Part shown: piece after piece, positions 30,673 through 37,857 of the stretch | How the letters are laid out: each line of letters begins with the position of its first letter | How positions within the stretch are numbered: position 1 is the stretch's first letter | Program-made: the position numbers and the translations under genes | Notes under the pieces: model-generated | Seen by the model: only the letters and a program-made list of their open reading frames with translations | Told to the model about the DNA's origin: nothing | Database searches by the model: none | Assembly (NCBI GenBank): GCA_021815055.1 | Contig: JAKAHJ010000003.1 | Location: 1 to 40,163 of the forward strand | Reading direction: 5' to 3' | DNA length: 40,163 nt | DNA from: Pseudomonadota bacterium | Lineage (GTDB): Bacteria > Pseudomonadota > Alphaproteobacteria > Rhizobiales > Xanthobacteraceae

Positions 30673-31209
30673 CTAACCCAACGGATATTCAGCTTCCACC
30701 ACATAGGGTCCGCCGCCGACCGAAGCGCGCGAGGAATAGAGCACGAAGCGCTCGACCCGAAAGCTCGCAGTGCGGAAAAGTCCGCGTAGCGCGAGATAAT
30801 CCGCCACGTCGCGGCTGGAAGACTCGCGCAGCCGCGCCAGAGTGACATGCGGCGTAAATTTCCGCCCCTCCGGTTCGAGGCCGATGCGCTGCATCAGACG
30901 TTCGTGCTCGGCCTGCACCTCGAGCAGCGGCTGCGATGACGCGACGCTCGCAATGACAGCGCGCGGCTTGCGTCCGCCAAATGAACGAAGCCCCTCCATA
31001 TGCAGTTCGAAGGGTCCGCCGCGCTTGACCCGTCCCAGCATGAACATGATCTCGCGCGCGATGGCATCGTCGACATCGCCGATGAAACGCAGCGTGAGAT
31101 GATAGTTTTCCGGGTCGACCCAGCGTGCGCCCGGCAGCCCGCCGCGCAACAGCGCCAGCGCCTGCACGACGTCGGGCGGAATTTCGAGCCCGGTGAAGAG
31201 ACGCGGCAT
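30673..31209 (-). CDS. thpR: RNA 2',3'-cyclic phosphodiesterase
   Basis: A 178-residue 2H phosphoesterase (ThpR, formerly LigT) that opens 2',3'-cyclic phosphates on RNA ends. Both catalytic His-x-Thr motifs are present: HLTL at residues 37-40 (NYHLTLRFIGDV) and HVTL at 121-124 (FTPHVTLARLRE). The N-terminus MPRLFTGLEIPPDV and C-terminal FVLYSSRASVGGGPYVVEAEYPL match the family. The ATG at 31209 is chosen; the frame remains open across the arylesterase gene but in a shadow frame. It lies 5 bases downstream of the arylesterase stop and is probably co-transcribed with it. Confidence 0.93.
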   Translation of the reverse strand: MPRLFTGLEIPPDVVQALALLRGGLPGARWVDPENYHLTLRFIGDVDDAIAREIMFMLGRVKRGGPFELHMEGLRSFGGRKPRAVIASVASSQPLLEVQAEHERLMQRIGLEPEGRKFTPHVTLARLRESSSRDVADYLALRGLFRTASFRVERFVLYSSRASVGGGPYVVEAEYPLG

Positions 31210-31214
31210 GGCGG

Positions 31215-31913
31215 TTATCCGGCTTTCGATGCGCGTTTCGCGCGGGCGATCAATTCTTCCACTTGCGGCAGAATACGCGCCACGATGACGTCGACGCCGG
31301 CGGCATTCGGGTGCATGCCGTCCGCCTGATTGAGCGTGGGATCGGCGGCGACGCCTTCCAGGAAGAACGGATAAAAGACAACCGGATAGGCCGCGGCAAG
31401 CGCCGGATAGATGGCGTCGAAGGCCCTCGTGTAATCGGCGCCCATATTGGGAGGCGCCTCCATGCCGGCGAGCAGCACAGCGATATGCCGCTCTTGCAGG
31501 CGCGTGAGAATGGCGGCGAGCGCCTTCTGCGTCAGCTTGGGATCGAGCCCGCGCAAGGCATCGTTCGCGCCCAGTTCGACGATCACCGCGTCGGTGCCTT
31601 GCGGCACCGACCAGTCGAGCCGTTCGAGCCCGCCATTCGATGTGTCGCCCGACACGCCGGCATTGGCCACCGTCACAGCGAGCCCCTTGGCGTTCAGGGC
31701 TGTGGCCAGCTTTGCCGGGAAGGCATCCTGCACCGGCAGCCCCAAACCGGCACTGAGCGAGTCTCCCAGGACTACGATTTTCACCGGACGGTCCTCGGCA
31801 TGGGCGCCCACGCCCGCGGCAAAACAAGCAAACGTGACCAGGACCGCGGCGAATCGCTGGACCCAGGCGCGCCGGTTCCCATATGAGCGGGGTCGCAAAG
31901 GGTGAGGTCGCAT
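31215..31913 (-). CDS. Secreted SGNH-type arylesterase / lysophospholipase (TesA-like)
   Basis: A 232-residue SGNH hydrolase. Residues 1-39 form a signal peptide (basic start, AAVLVTFACFAAGVG core, cleavage near AHA-ED), so it acts in the periplasm. Block I is VVLGDSLSAG with Ser52. Then come the Gly block (NAGVSGDTS), the Asn block (ELGANDALRG) and the catalytic Asp/His block near the end (DGMHPNAAG). It hydrolyses esters or lysophospholipids. Its ATG at 31913 and the ATG of the divergent ABC ATPase at 31912 share a CATG, so the promoter of each gene must lie inside the other. GGGAG stands about 10 bases upstream of this start. Confidence 0.92.
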   Translation of the reverse strand: MRPHPLRPRSYGNRRAWVQRFAAVLVTFACFAAGVGAHAEDRPVKIVVLGDSLSAGLGLPVQDAFPAKLATALNAKGLAVTVANAGVSGDTSNGGLERLDWSVPQGTDAVIVELGANDALRGLDPKLTQKALAAILTRLQERHIAVLLAGMEAPPNMGADYTRAFDAIYPALAAAYPVVFYPFFLEGVAADPTLNQADGMHPNAAGVDVIVARILPQVEELIARAKRASKAG

Positions 31914-32697
31914 GAAAAGTAACTCCCAGGCGGGGCCGGCCATCGGTCTGGCCGGTGTCAATCTCTCGCTCGGGCAGGGGGCCGCCCGCGTTCATATCCT
32001 CAAGGATATCGACCTTCATATAGGCACCGGCGAGGCGATCGGCCTTATCGGACCGTCCGGCTCGGGCAAATCGACGCTACTCATGGTCATGGCCGGATTG
32101 GAGCGCGCCGACACCGGAACGGTGACTGTGGCGGGAGAAGAACTGACGCGGCTCGACGAGGACGCACTCGCGCGCTTTCGCGGACGCAATGTCGGCATCG
32201 TTTTCCAGTCGTTCCACCTCATACCGACAATGACCGCGCTCGAGAACGTGGCGGTGCCGCTGGAATTGGCCGGGGTCGGCGACGCACAGGAGCGCGCCCG
32301 CGCCGAGCTGACTTCGGTCGGTCTCGGGGACCGGTTCAAACATTATCCGGCGCAACTGTCCGGCGGCGAGCAGCAGCGCGTCGCCGTGGCGCGCGCGTTG
32401 GCTCCCGACCCGGCAATCCTGGTCGCGGATGAACCGACTGGCAACCTGGACGAAGACACCGGCCGCCAGATCATCGACCTCTTGTTCGCCGGACATCGGG
32501 GGCGCGGCAGTACGCTGGTGCTGGTGACGCATGATGCGGCGCTCGCCGCGCGCTGCGGCCGGGTGGTGCGGCTGCGGTCGGGGCGGATCGACGGCGATTC
32601 CTCGTCCCTCTCCCCCCGCAGCACTTCTTCTACCTCCCCCTGCAAGGGGGAGGTCGGCGAGCGAAGCTCGCCGGGTGGGGGTCAGCTTGAAATTTGA
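31912..32697 (+). CDS. ABC transporter ATPase (YbbA/LolD type)
   Basis: A 261-residue ATPase of the LolD/YbbA class, which powers a FtsX-like permease that handles lipoprotein or other envelope substrates. Walker A is GPSGSGKST (47-55), Q loop VFQSFHLI, signature LSGGEQ (149-154), Walker B ILVADEP, and H loop LVTHDAA. Start ATG at 31912 has GTGAGG five bases upstream. From about residue 230 to the end (SSLSPRSTSS, then CKGEVGERSS) the protein is translated from a palindromic repeat, so its natural C-terminus has been replaced. The function should be unaffected because the fold ends before it. The permease gene follows; its start lies in this same repeat. Confidence 0.93.
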   Translation: MKSNSQAGPAIGLAGVNLSLGQGAARVHILKDIDLHIGTGEAIGLIGPSGSGKSTLLMVMAGLERADTGTVTVAGEELTRLDEDALARFRGRNVGIVFQSFHLIPTMTALENVAVPLELAGVGDAQERARAELTSVGLGDRFKHYPAQLSGGEQQRVAVARALAPDPAILVADEPTGNLDEDTGRQIIDLLFAGHRGRGSTLVLVTHDAALAARCGRVVRLRSGRIDGDSSSLSPRSTSSTSPCKGEVGERSSPGGGQLEI

Positions 32698-32758
32698 CCC
32701 CACCCGACCCGCCCTCGCTGCCGCTCCGGCGGGCCACCCTCCCCTTTCAGGGGAGGGA
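32633..32758. repeat. Composite palindromic repeat across the ATPase/permease junction
   Basis: It opens with CCTCCCCC-TGCAA-GGGGGAGG (32633-32653), then has a GCGAGC-GAA-GCTCGC hairpin, a GTGGGGGTCA / TGACCCCAC pair around the ATPase stop, and a CCCTCCCC-TTTCA-GGGGAGGG end. Positions 32733-32758 are identical to 17485-17510, which proves membership of the same family as the lpdA-side element. Confidence 0.9.
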
Positions 32759-35305
32759 AAAGGAAGGTCGCGCTGGCTCCCCCTGCGTTTCGCGCTGCGC
32801 GAAATGCGCGCCGGCCTGCGTGGCTTCTACATTTTCATCGCCTGCATCGCGCTCGGCGCCATGGCGATCGCCGGCGTCGGCTCGCTGGCCGCCAGCCTGT
32901 CCGACGGGTTGGCGCGCGAAGGCCGCATTATCCTCGGCGGCGACCTGTCGTTCAGCCTGATCCAGCGCGAAGCGTCGCCCGCGGAAATGACCTTCCTGCG
33001 CGAGCATGGCCGCGTTTCGACCGCTACCACCATGCGCGCGATGGCGCGCACCCAAGACGGCCGTGCGACACTGGTCGAAATCAAGGCGGTCGACGGCGCC
33101 TATCCGCTGTTCGGCGCGGTCAAGCTCGATCCGGCCGGACCGCTCGCCGACGCGCTCGCACCTCGCGACGGCGTCTATGGCGCCGCCGCCGATCCGACCT
33201 TGATGGAGCGCTTCAGCCTCAAGCCCGGGGCCCGGCTGACGGTTGGCAATGCGACTTTCGAAATCCGTGCCGCGCTCGCGAGCGAGCCGGACAAGCTCGC
33301 CGGCGGCATCGGCTTCGGGCCGCGCCTGATGATGAGCGAGGCGGGCCTGCGCGCCACCGGCCTCATCCAGCCGGGCAGTCTGGTGCGCTGGCACTATCGC
33401 ATGCGGCTGCCCGAGCCGGATGCAAGCGACGCCGCCGCCAAAGCGGTGACGCGCGCGGCGCGCGCGCAATTGCCGCAGGCCGGTTGGGATATCCGCAGCC
33501 GCAGCAACGCCTCGCCGCAGCTCGAACGCAATGTCGAGCGCTTCACGCAGTTCCTCACCATTGTCGGGCTGACCGCGCTGCTGGTCGGCGGCGTCGGCGT
33601 CGGCAATGCGGTGAAGAGCCATCTCGACCGGCGGCGCGAGACCATCGCGACCATGAAGGCGCTCGGTGCCAGCGGGCGGCGCGTCTTCGCCATTTATCTC
33701 ACGCAAGTAATGCTGCTGGCGCTGATCGGCGGCGTCATCGGCATGGTGCTGGGTGCGATCATGCCCTTCGCCGTAGCCTCGACTTTCGCCGCCATCGTTC
33801 CCTTGCCGATCGTGCCGGCGGTGCATCCCGGCGAACTGGCGCTGGCGCTGGTCTACGGCTTCATGACCGCGCTGACGTTTGCGCTCTGGCCGCTCGGACG
33901 CGCGCATGACGTGCCGGTCGGCGCGCTGTTTCGCGACATGGTGACGCCGCAAGCGCAAAGACCGCGCTCGCTCTATGTCGCGCTCACCGCGGGCGCGGTC
34001 GCCGCCTTGGCGGCGATGGCGGTGCTGCTCGCCTACGACCGGCGGGTGGCCATCATTTATGTCGGAGTCGCGGCGGCGGTGTTCCTTTTGCTGCGGCTGG
34101 TGGCTTCGCTTCTGATGTGGCTCGCCGCCCGCGCGCCGCGCGCCCGTTCCACCGTGCTACGCATGGCGGTCGCCAATATCCACCGGCCGAGCGCGCTGAC
34201 CCCGACGGTCGTGCTGTCGCTCGGGCTCGGCATCGCGCTGCTGGTGACGGTGATCGAGATCGACGCCAATTTGCGTCAGCAGTTCGCGCACGAGTTGCCG
34301 GCCAAGGCGCCATCGTTCTTCTTCCTCGACATCCCGTCCGATCAGGCCGAGCGTTTCGATTCCTTCGTGCAGGCGCAGGCGCCGCAGGCGAGCCTGGAAG
34401 AAGTCCCCATGCTGCGCGGACGCATCGTCTCGGCGGGCGGCATTCCGGTCGAAAAGATCAAGCCCAAGGACGCCGCCGCCTGGGTGCTGCAAAGCGACCG
34501 CGGCATCACCTACAGCAGCACGGTGCCGGAAGGCTCGCGCCTGGTCGCGGGCGAATGGTGGAAGCCAGACTATGACGGCCCGCCGCTGGTCTCGTTCGAG
34601 CAGCGCATCGCCGACGGGCTCGGCCTCAAACTGGGCGATTCCGTCACCGTCAACGTGCTCGGCCGCGATATCACCGCCCGCATCGCCAATCTGCGGCGCG
34701 TCGACTGGCAGAGCCTGAGCATCAATTTCGTGATGGTGTTCTCGCCCAATGCCTTCCGCGGCGCGCCGCACACGCGGCTCGCAACGCTCACCTATCCCGA
34801 CGGCGGCAAGCCGGCGGAGGAAGGCGCGCTCATCCGCCGCGTCGCCGAGGCGTTTCCGACCGTCACCGCGGTGCGCGTGAAGGACGCGCTCGAGGCGATC
34901 GGCACGATCGTCGCCGATCTGGTGCTGGCGATCCGCGGCGCGAGCGCCATCACTCTGATAGCGGCGGCGCTGGTGCTCGGAGGCGCGCTCGCCGCCGGGC
35001 ACCACGCCCGGGTCTATGACGCGGTGATCTTGAAGACTTTGGGCGCCACGCGGCCACGGCTGCTGGCGGCCTATATGGTCGAGTACCTCTTGCTCGGCTC
35101 GGCCACGGCGGCGTTCGGGGTTTTGAGCGGATCGCTCGCGAGCTGGCTGATCGTGACCGAGCTCATGCACCTGCGCTTTACCTGGCTGCCGACGCCCGCC
35201 CTGGGCGCGGCGTTCGCCGCGGTTGCGGTGACCCTCGTCCTGGGCCTCCTGGGCACGTTCCGGGCGCTCGGGCAGAAGCCGGCCCCCGTGTTACGGAATC
35301 TTTAA
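32687..35305 (+). CDS. FtsX/MacB-type ABC permease (YbbP-like)
   Basis: A large inner-membrane permease, about 870 residues, with two FtsX units. The first helix is GFYIFIACIALGAMAIAGVGSL. A periplasmic domain follows, then VGLTALLVGGVGVGNAVKSHLDRRRETIATMKALGASGR (the FtsX core motif), helices near the middle, a second periplasmic domain, and a repeated core with VYDAVILKTLGATRPRLLAAYMVEYLLLG. It pairs with the upstream ATPase. The N-terminus is uncertain: the repeat has replaced the natural start. I give TTG 32687; GTG 32675 or ATG 32804 are possible, the last just before the first helix. Everything before about 32760 is repeat-encoded and not part of the family. Confidence 0.88.
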   Translation: MKFDPTRPALAAAPAGHPPLSGEGKGRSRWLPLRFALREMRAGLRGFYIFIACIALGAMAIAGVGSLAASLSDGLAREGRIILGGDLSFSLIQREASPAEMTFLREHGRVSTATTMRAMARTQDGRATLVEIKAVDGAYPLFGAVKLDPAGPLADALAPRDGVYGAAADPTLMERFSLKPGARLTVGNATFEIRAALASEPDKLAGGIGFGPRLMMSEAGLRATGLIQPGSLVRWHYRMRLPEPDASDAAAKAVTRAARAQLPQAGWDIRSRSNASPQLERNVERFTQFLTIVGLTALLVGGVGVGNAVKSHLDRRRETIATMKALGASGRRVFAIYLTQVMLLALIGGVIGMVLGAIMPFAVASTFAAIVPLPIVPAVHPGELALALVYGFMTALTFALWPLGRAHDVPVGALFRDMVTPQAQRPRSLYVALTAGAVAALAAMAVLLAYDRRVAIIYVGVAAAVFLLLRLVASLLMWLAARAPRARSTVLRMAVANIHRPSALTPTVVLSLGLGIALLVTVIEIDANLRQQFAHELPAKAPSFFFLDIPSDQAERFDSFVQAQAPQASLEEVPMLRGRIVSAGGIPVEKIKPKDAAAWVLQSDRGITYSSTVPEGSRLVAGEWWKPDYDGPPLVSFEQRIADGLGLKLGDSVTVNVLGRDITARIANLRRVDWQSLSINFVMVFSPNAFRGAPHTRLATLTYPDGGKPAEEGALIRRVAEAFPTVTAVRVKDALEAIGTIVADLVLAIRGASAITLIAAALVLGGALAAGHHARVYDAVILKTLGATRPRLLAAYMVEYLLLGSATAAFGVLSGSLASWLIVTELMHLRFTWLPTPALGAAFAAVAVTLVLGLLGTFRALGQKPAPVLRNL

Positions 35306-35341
35306 GTTTTTTGCGACATTCGGTCGCGCGGCATAAGCCCT

Positions 35342-35370
35342 CTGACAACGGCCATCCCCTCGGCTATAAT
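35342..35370 (+). promoter_or_regulatory. Strong sigma-70-type promoter of the Bax-inhibitor-like gene
   Basis: CTGACA (35342-35347) and TATAAT (35365-35370) are separated by exactly 17 bases, one mismatch from the full consensus. Transcription should begin near 35377, leaving a leader of about 150 bases before the gene at 35527. Confidence 0.75.
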
Positions 35371-35376
35371 TGTTAA

Positions 35377-35526
35377 AGATAGGCAATGCGGTCAGCCATC
35401 AAGGGGCCACATCTGGCGCGAAGACTTGCGACCTACTAGATTCAGGACCGCAGGCGCGACGGCCGGAATACCGGCGCGCCGAGTTCGCGACCGGCCGCAT
35501 GCCGGAACATGGAGAGGACAACTTCG
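35377..35526 (+). ncRNA. Structured 5' leader, candidate ybhL-type RNA element
   Basis: The predicted leader can close a long stem by TGCGGTC (35387-35393) with GACCGCA (35446-35452), and has a GCCGG-AATA-CCGGC hairpin (35462-35475). A conserved ybhL leader motif is described upstream of ybhL (Bax-inhibitor-1) genes in Rhizobiales, and this leader is in that exact position. I have not matched the consensus base by base, so the family name is inferred from context. Confidence 0.45.
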
Positions 35527-36282
35527 ATGTCGGACTTCGACCGTAACGTAGCAGCCCGCGGCTTCGGCGCCGCGCGCGCCGCGGAGATCGATGCGGGCCT
35601 GCGCGCCTACATGCTCCGCGTCTACAATTACATGGCCACCGGCGTCGCTCTGACCGGCGTCGTCGCCTGGCTCACCTTCAATGCCGCCGTCACTACCAAT
35701 GGCGCCGGCAAGCTCGTGCTGACCTCGTTCGGTCATGCGATCTACAGCGGCCCGCTGACGATCGTACTGTTCCTGGCCACGCTCGGAATCGTGTTCTTCA
35801 TGAGCTTCCGTATCGACCGCCTGCAGCCGTCGACCGCGCTCATGCTGTTCATGGGCTATGCCGGCTTGCTCGGGCTGATGCTGTCGTCGGTGTTCCTGGC
35901 CTATACGGGCGTGTCGATCACGCGCACGTTCTTCATCTCGGCGGCCTCGTTCGGCGCCTTGAGCCTGTACGGCTATACGACGCAGCGCGATCTGTCGCCG
36001 ATCGGCTCGTTCCTGATCATGGGCCTGTTCGGCCTGATCCTGGCAATGATCGTCAACATCTTCCTGAAGAGCAGCGGGCTCGACTTCGCCATCTCTGCGA
36101 TCGGCGTGCTGATTTTCGCCGGGCTAACCGCCTGGGATACCCAGAAGATCAAGGAGATGTATTCCGTCAATGACGACGGCACCGTGGCAGGCCGCAAAGC
36201 GGTGATGGGCGCGCTGACGCTCTATCTCGACTTCATCAACCTGTTCCTGTTCATGCTGCGCTTTCTCGGCGATCGTCGCTAA
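35527..36282 (+). CDS. Bax inhibitor-1 family (YbhL/YccA-like) membrane protein
   Basis: A 251-residue inner-membrane protein with seven hydrophobic helices and a cytoplasmic N-terminus (DFDRNVAARGFGAARAAEIDAGLRAYMLRVYNYMATG, the family start). Clear helices include GVALTGVVAWLTFNAAV, LTIVLFLATLGIVFFMSF, LMLFMGYAGLLGLMLSSVFL, FFISAASFGALSLYGY, SFLIMGLFGLILAMIVNIFL and the last IGVLIFAGLTAWDTQKIKEMY with its conserved Asp. Family members act as pH-sensitive calcium leak channels in other bacteria; the role here is unknown. Start ATG 35527 has GGAGAGGA eight bases upstream; an in-frame ATG at 35509 lacks it. Transcription is ended by the terminator at 36309. Confidence 0.92.
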   Translation: MSDFDRNVAARGFGAARAAEIDAGLRAYMLRVYNYMATGVALTGVVAWLTFNAAVTTNGAGKLVLTSFGHAIYSGPLTIVLFLATLGIVFFMSFRIDRLQPSTALMLFMGYAGLLGLMLSSVFLAYTGVSITRTFFISAASFGALSLYGYTTQRDLSPIGSFLIMGLFGLILAMIVNIFLKSSGLDFAISAIGVLIFAGLTAWDTQKIKEMYSVNDDGTVAGRKAVMGALTLYLDFINLFLFMLRFLGDRR

Positions 36283-36308
36283 GTCCGCAGCAGAAGCAGA
36301 CCTGTTCG

Positions 36309-36343
36309 GCGCCCCGGCCTCGTGCCGGGGCGCTTTGTTTTTT
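36309..36343 (+). terminator. Intrinsic terminator after the Bax-inhibitor gene
   Basis: A perfect 10-bp stem GCGCCCCGGC / GCCGGGGCGC (36309-36318, 36324-36333) with loop CTCGT is followed by TTTGTTTTTT. It ends the Bax-inhibitor transcript 27 bases past the stop and only 18 bases before the next start codon. Confidence 0.9.
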
Positions 36344-36360
36344 GCTATTGTTGCGGCGCC

Positions 36361-36918
36361 ATGCCCTCCACCATCCGCCCCGCGACCCTCGCCGATATCC
36401 CCGCCATCACCCATATCTACGCCCATGCGGTCGCCCACGGCACCGCCTCGTTTGAGCTGGAGCCGCCGAACGAAGCGGAAATGGCCGAACGGATGCAGGT
36501 CATCCTCGACGGCAAGTTTCCGTATTTCGTCGCGGAGCTGAACGGAAAAATTGCCGGCTATGCCTATGCCTCGCTCTATCGGACGCGGCCGGCCTACCGC
36601 TTCACGGTCGAGAATTCGGTCTATGTCGATCCTGCGATCCATCGCCGCGGCATCGGCCGGCTGCTGCTCGAACGGCTGATCGATGCCTGCACGGCGCTCG
36701 GCTACAGGCAAATGATCGCGGTCATCGGCGACTCGAACCAGGCGGCTTCGATCGGCGTGCACAAGGCCTGCGGCTTCGAGCCGGCCGGCAATCTGAAAAA
36801 CATCGGCTACAAGTTCGGGCGCTGGCTCGACACGCCGCTGATGCAGCGCGCGCTTGGCGAGGGGGCAACGACGAAGCCGGAGATTGGTTTGTCCCGGGCG
36901 CAGCGCAACACGAAGTGA
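36361..36918 (+). CDS. GNAT acetyltransferase, phosphinothricin-acetyltransferase (Pat/Bar) type
   Basis: A 185-residue GNAT of the Pat subgroup, whose members acetylate phosphinothricin, methionine sulfoximine/sulfone or related amines. N-terminal IRPATLADIPAITHIYAHAVAHGTASFELEPP is typical. The acetyl-CoA motif is YVDPAIHRRGIGRLLLERLID, and the Pat landmark NQAASIGVHKACGFEPAGNLKNIGYKFGRWLDT is complete. The last 9-10 residues (LSRAQRNTK) come from a palindromic repeat at 36891, so the original C-terminus has been altered. The ATG at 36361 gives the family start; there is no strong ribosome site. The terminator just upstream implies that it needs its own promoter or read-through. Confidence 0.9.
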   Translation: MPSTIRPATLADIPAITHIYAHAVAHGTASFELEPPNEAEMAERMQVILDGKFPYFVAELNGKIAGYAYASLYRTRPAYRFTVENSVYVDPAIHRRGIGRLLLERLIDACTALGYRQMIAVIGDSNQAASIGVHKACGFEPAGNLKNIGYKFGRWLDTPLMQRALGEGATTKPEIGLSRAQRNTK

Positions 36919-37023
36919 TGCGCTGCAGACCCGGGACCGTAAAGCAATCCGCGCTTTGGAACGGCCCCGGCTCTGCGGCGCATCACTTCACTATCGCTCG
37001 TGCTGCGCCGCGTCCGGGGCACG
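36891..37023. repeat. Palindromic repeat (GTCCCGGG family) overlapping the acetyltransferase end
   Basis: An inner palindrome has GTCCCGGG / CCCGGGAC ends (36891-36898, 36930-36937). A larger one pairs GGCGCAGCGCAACACGAAG with a complementary stretch near 36980-37010 (CACTTC...TCGTGCTGCGCC). It contains the stop codon of the acetyltransferase and abuts the DUF2794 stop. Confidence 0.82.
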
Positions 37024-37032
37024 CCCGTTTGG

Positions 37033-37416
37033 CTAATTCACCACCAGCGACAGGGTCGACTTGTCGATCGCCCGCAGCACGCGCTCGAGCTCATGGCCGC
37101 GGCGCAGGATATGGCCGGTGGCCGAGATCACGCTGTAGACGCCCTGGCGGCGCTCGAGCTTGGGATTTTTTTCGATCCGGTAGAGCGGCACTTCCGACGC
37201 GCGCCGGAATACCGAGAACACCGCGCGGTCTTTCAGGAAGTCGATGGCGTAGTCGCGCCATTCGCCGGCGGCGACCTTGCGGCCGTAGAGATCGAGAATG
37301 CGGTTGAGCTCGCGGCGGCTGAAGGTGACTTGGGTTACGGGGGCGGCAGCGCTGCGCGCCGCGGACGTGCCCCCCTGGAGCTGGCTGGGATCGGTGTCGC
37401 CGGGACCGAGCGTCAT
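37033..37416 (-). CDS. DUF2794 protein
   Basis: A 127-residue protein of the alphaproteobacterial family DUF2794, function unknown. Its core is VTFSRRELNRILDLYGRKVAAGEWRDYAIDFLKDRAVFSVFRRASEVPLYRIEKNPKLERRQGVYSVISATGHILRRGHEL given here only as residues 29-109 in outline: a basic helix, the WRDYAIDF strand and the YRIEKNPKL segment. It has no membrane helices and no signal. Start: ATG 37416 with GGAGG six bases upstream (a strong site). A frame open to 37479 lacks one. Neighbours are a repeat element and the candidate small RNA region. Confidence 0.88.
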   Translation of the reverse strand: MTLGPGDTDPSQLQGGTSAARSAAAPVTQVTFSRRELNRILDLYGRKVAAGEWRDYAIDFLKDRAVFSVFRRASEVPLYRIEKNPKLERRQGVYSVISATGHILRRGHELERVLRAIDKSTLSLVVN

Positions 37417-37634
37417 GCGGCGCCTCCTTTTTGCATTTCTGTCATAAGGAATGATTGCGCCGCCGGCCGTCCGCTGCAAGCCTTCCTTGGGTGCGCTGCG
37501 GGACTAAAAACGAGGCAAAAACGGCCGAAACCCGCGCTGCGCGATCACGAACTCGTTAATTGCCCACACAATAACGCCTAATTTCGGTCAATCGCCCGAC
37601 ATGCTACAGCGCGAAAAGGTCAGCGTTGCCTCAT
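37417..37634. other. Intergenic segment upstream of the candidate RNA
   Basis: About 220 bases with no gene. It should hold the DUF2794 promoter (minus) and that of the candidate RNA (plus). An AT-richer patch at 37550-37590 (TTAATTG, TAATTTC) is the likely site, but spacing does not fit a clear consensus. Confidence 0.4.
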
Positions 37635-37767
37635 GGCCCGGTCCGGTTCGATCTCCGGATTCCTCAGCCCCCCAGCCCCCCGGGGGTCAGCCGACCGGGC
37701 CAGTTGAGTTCCGCGTACGGTTCAATCCCCTAAACCTTCGGGCCGGTTTTCACCGGCCCGTTTTTTT
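37635..37767 (+). ncRNA. Candidate small RNA ending in an intrinsic terminator
   Basis: A plus-strand segment between two minus-strand genes with no open frame of its own. A 9-bp long-range stem GGCCCGGTC (37635-37643) / GACCGGGCC (37693-37701) encloses a TCCGG-TTCGATCT-CCGGA hairpin and a CCCCC-GGGGG pair. A linker containing GGTTCAATCCCC follows, then a strong terminator at 37739-37767. No plus-strand gene upstream needs that terminator: the nearest one ends at 36918, with DUF2794 in between on the other strand. The 5' end is not fixed. I do not recognise the family (not SRP, tmRNA or 6S by its core motifs). Confidence 0.5.
37739..37767 (+). terminator. Strong intrinsic terminator
   Basis: A perfect 8-bp stem CGGGCCGG / CCGGCCCG (37739-37746, 37753-37760) with loop TTTTCA is followed immediately by seven T. 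It works in the plus direction only, since no T run follows on the minus strand. Confidence 0.9.
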
Positions 37768-37772
37768 CGTGC

Positions 37773-37851
37773 CCGTCATTCTGCGGCGCGGACCATAAAC
37801 GCGTTTACGCGCGTCTTCGACGCGCTATGGCACGTGAGCCCGGAATGACGG
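37773..37851. repeat. Degenerate palindromic repeat (CGTCATTC family)
   Basis: The ends CGTCATTC (37774-37781) and GAATGACG (37843-37850) enclose GCGCGTTT-type internal pairs. It is an imperfect relative of the 6829 and 30558 elements, placed between the RNA terminator and the DUF1223 stop. Confidence 0.7.
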
Positions 37852-37857
37852 ATAAGT

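Noticed and set aside
37716-37735. T-arm-like GGTTCAATCCCC suggesting a tRNA or tmRNA end
   Set aside because: The flanking stem has a mismatch, and no anticodon arm, acceptor pairing or CCA end fits around it.
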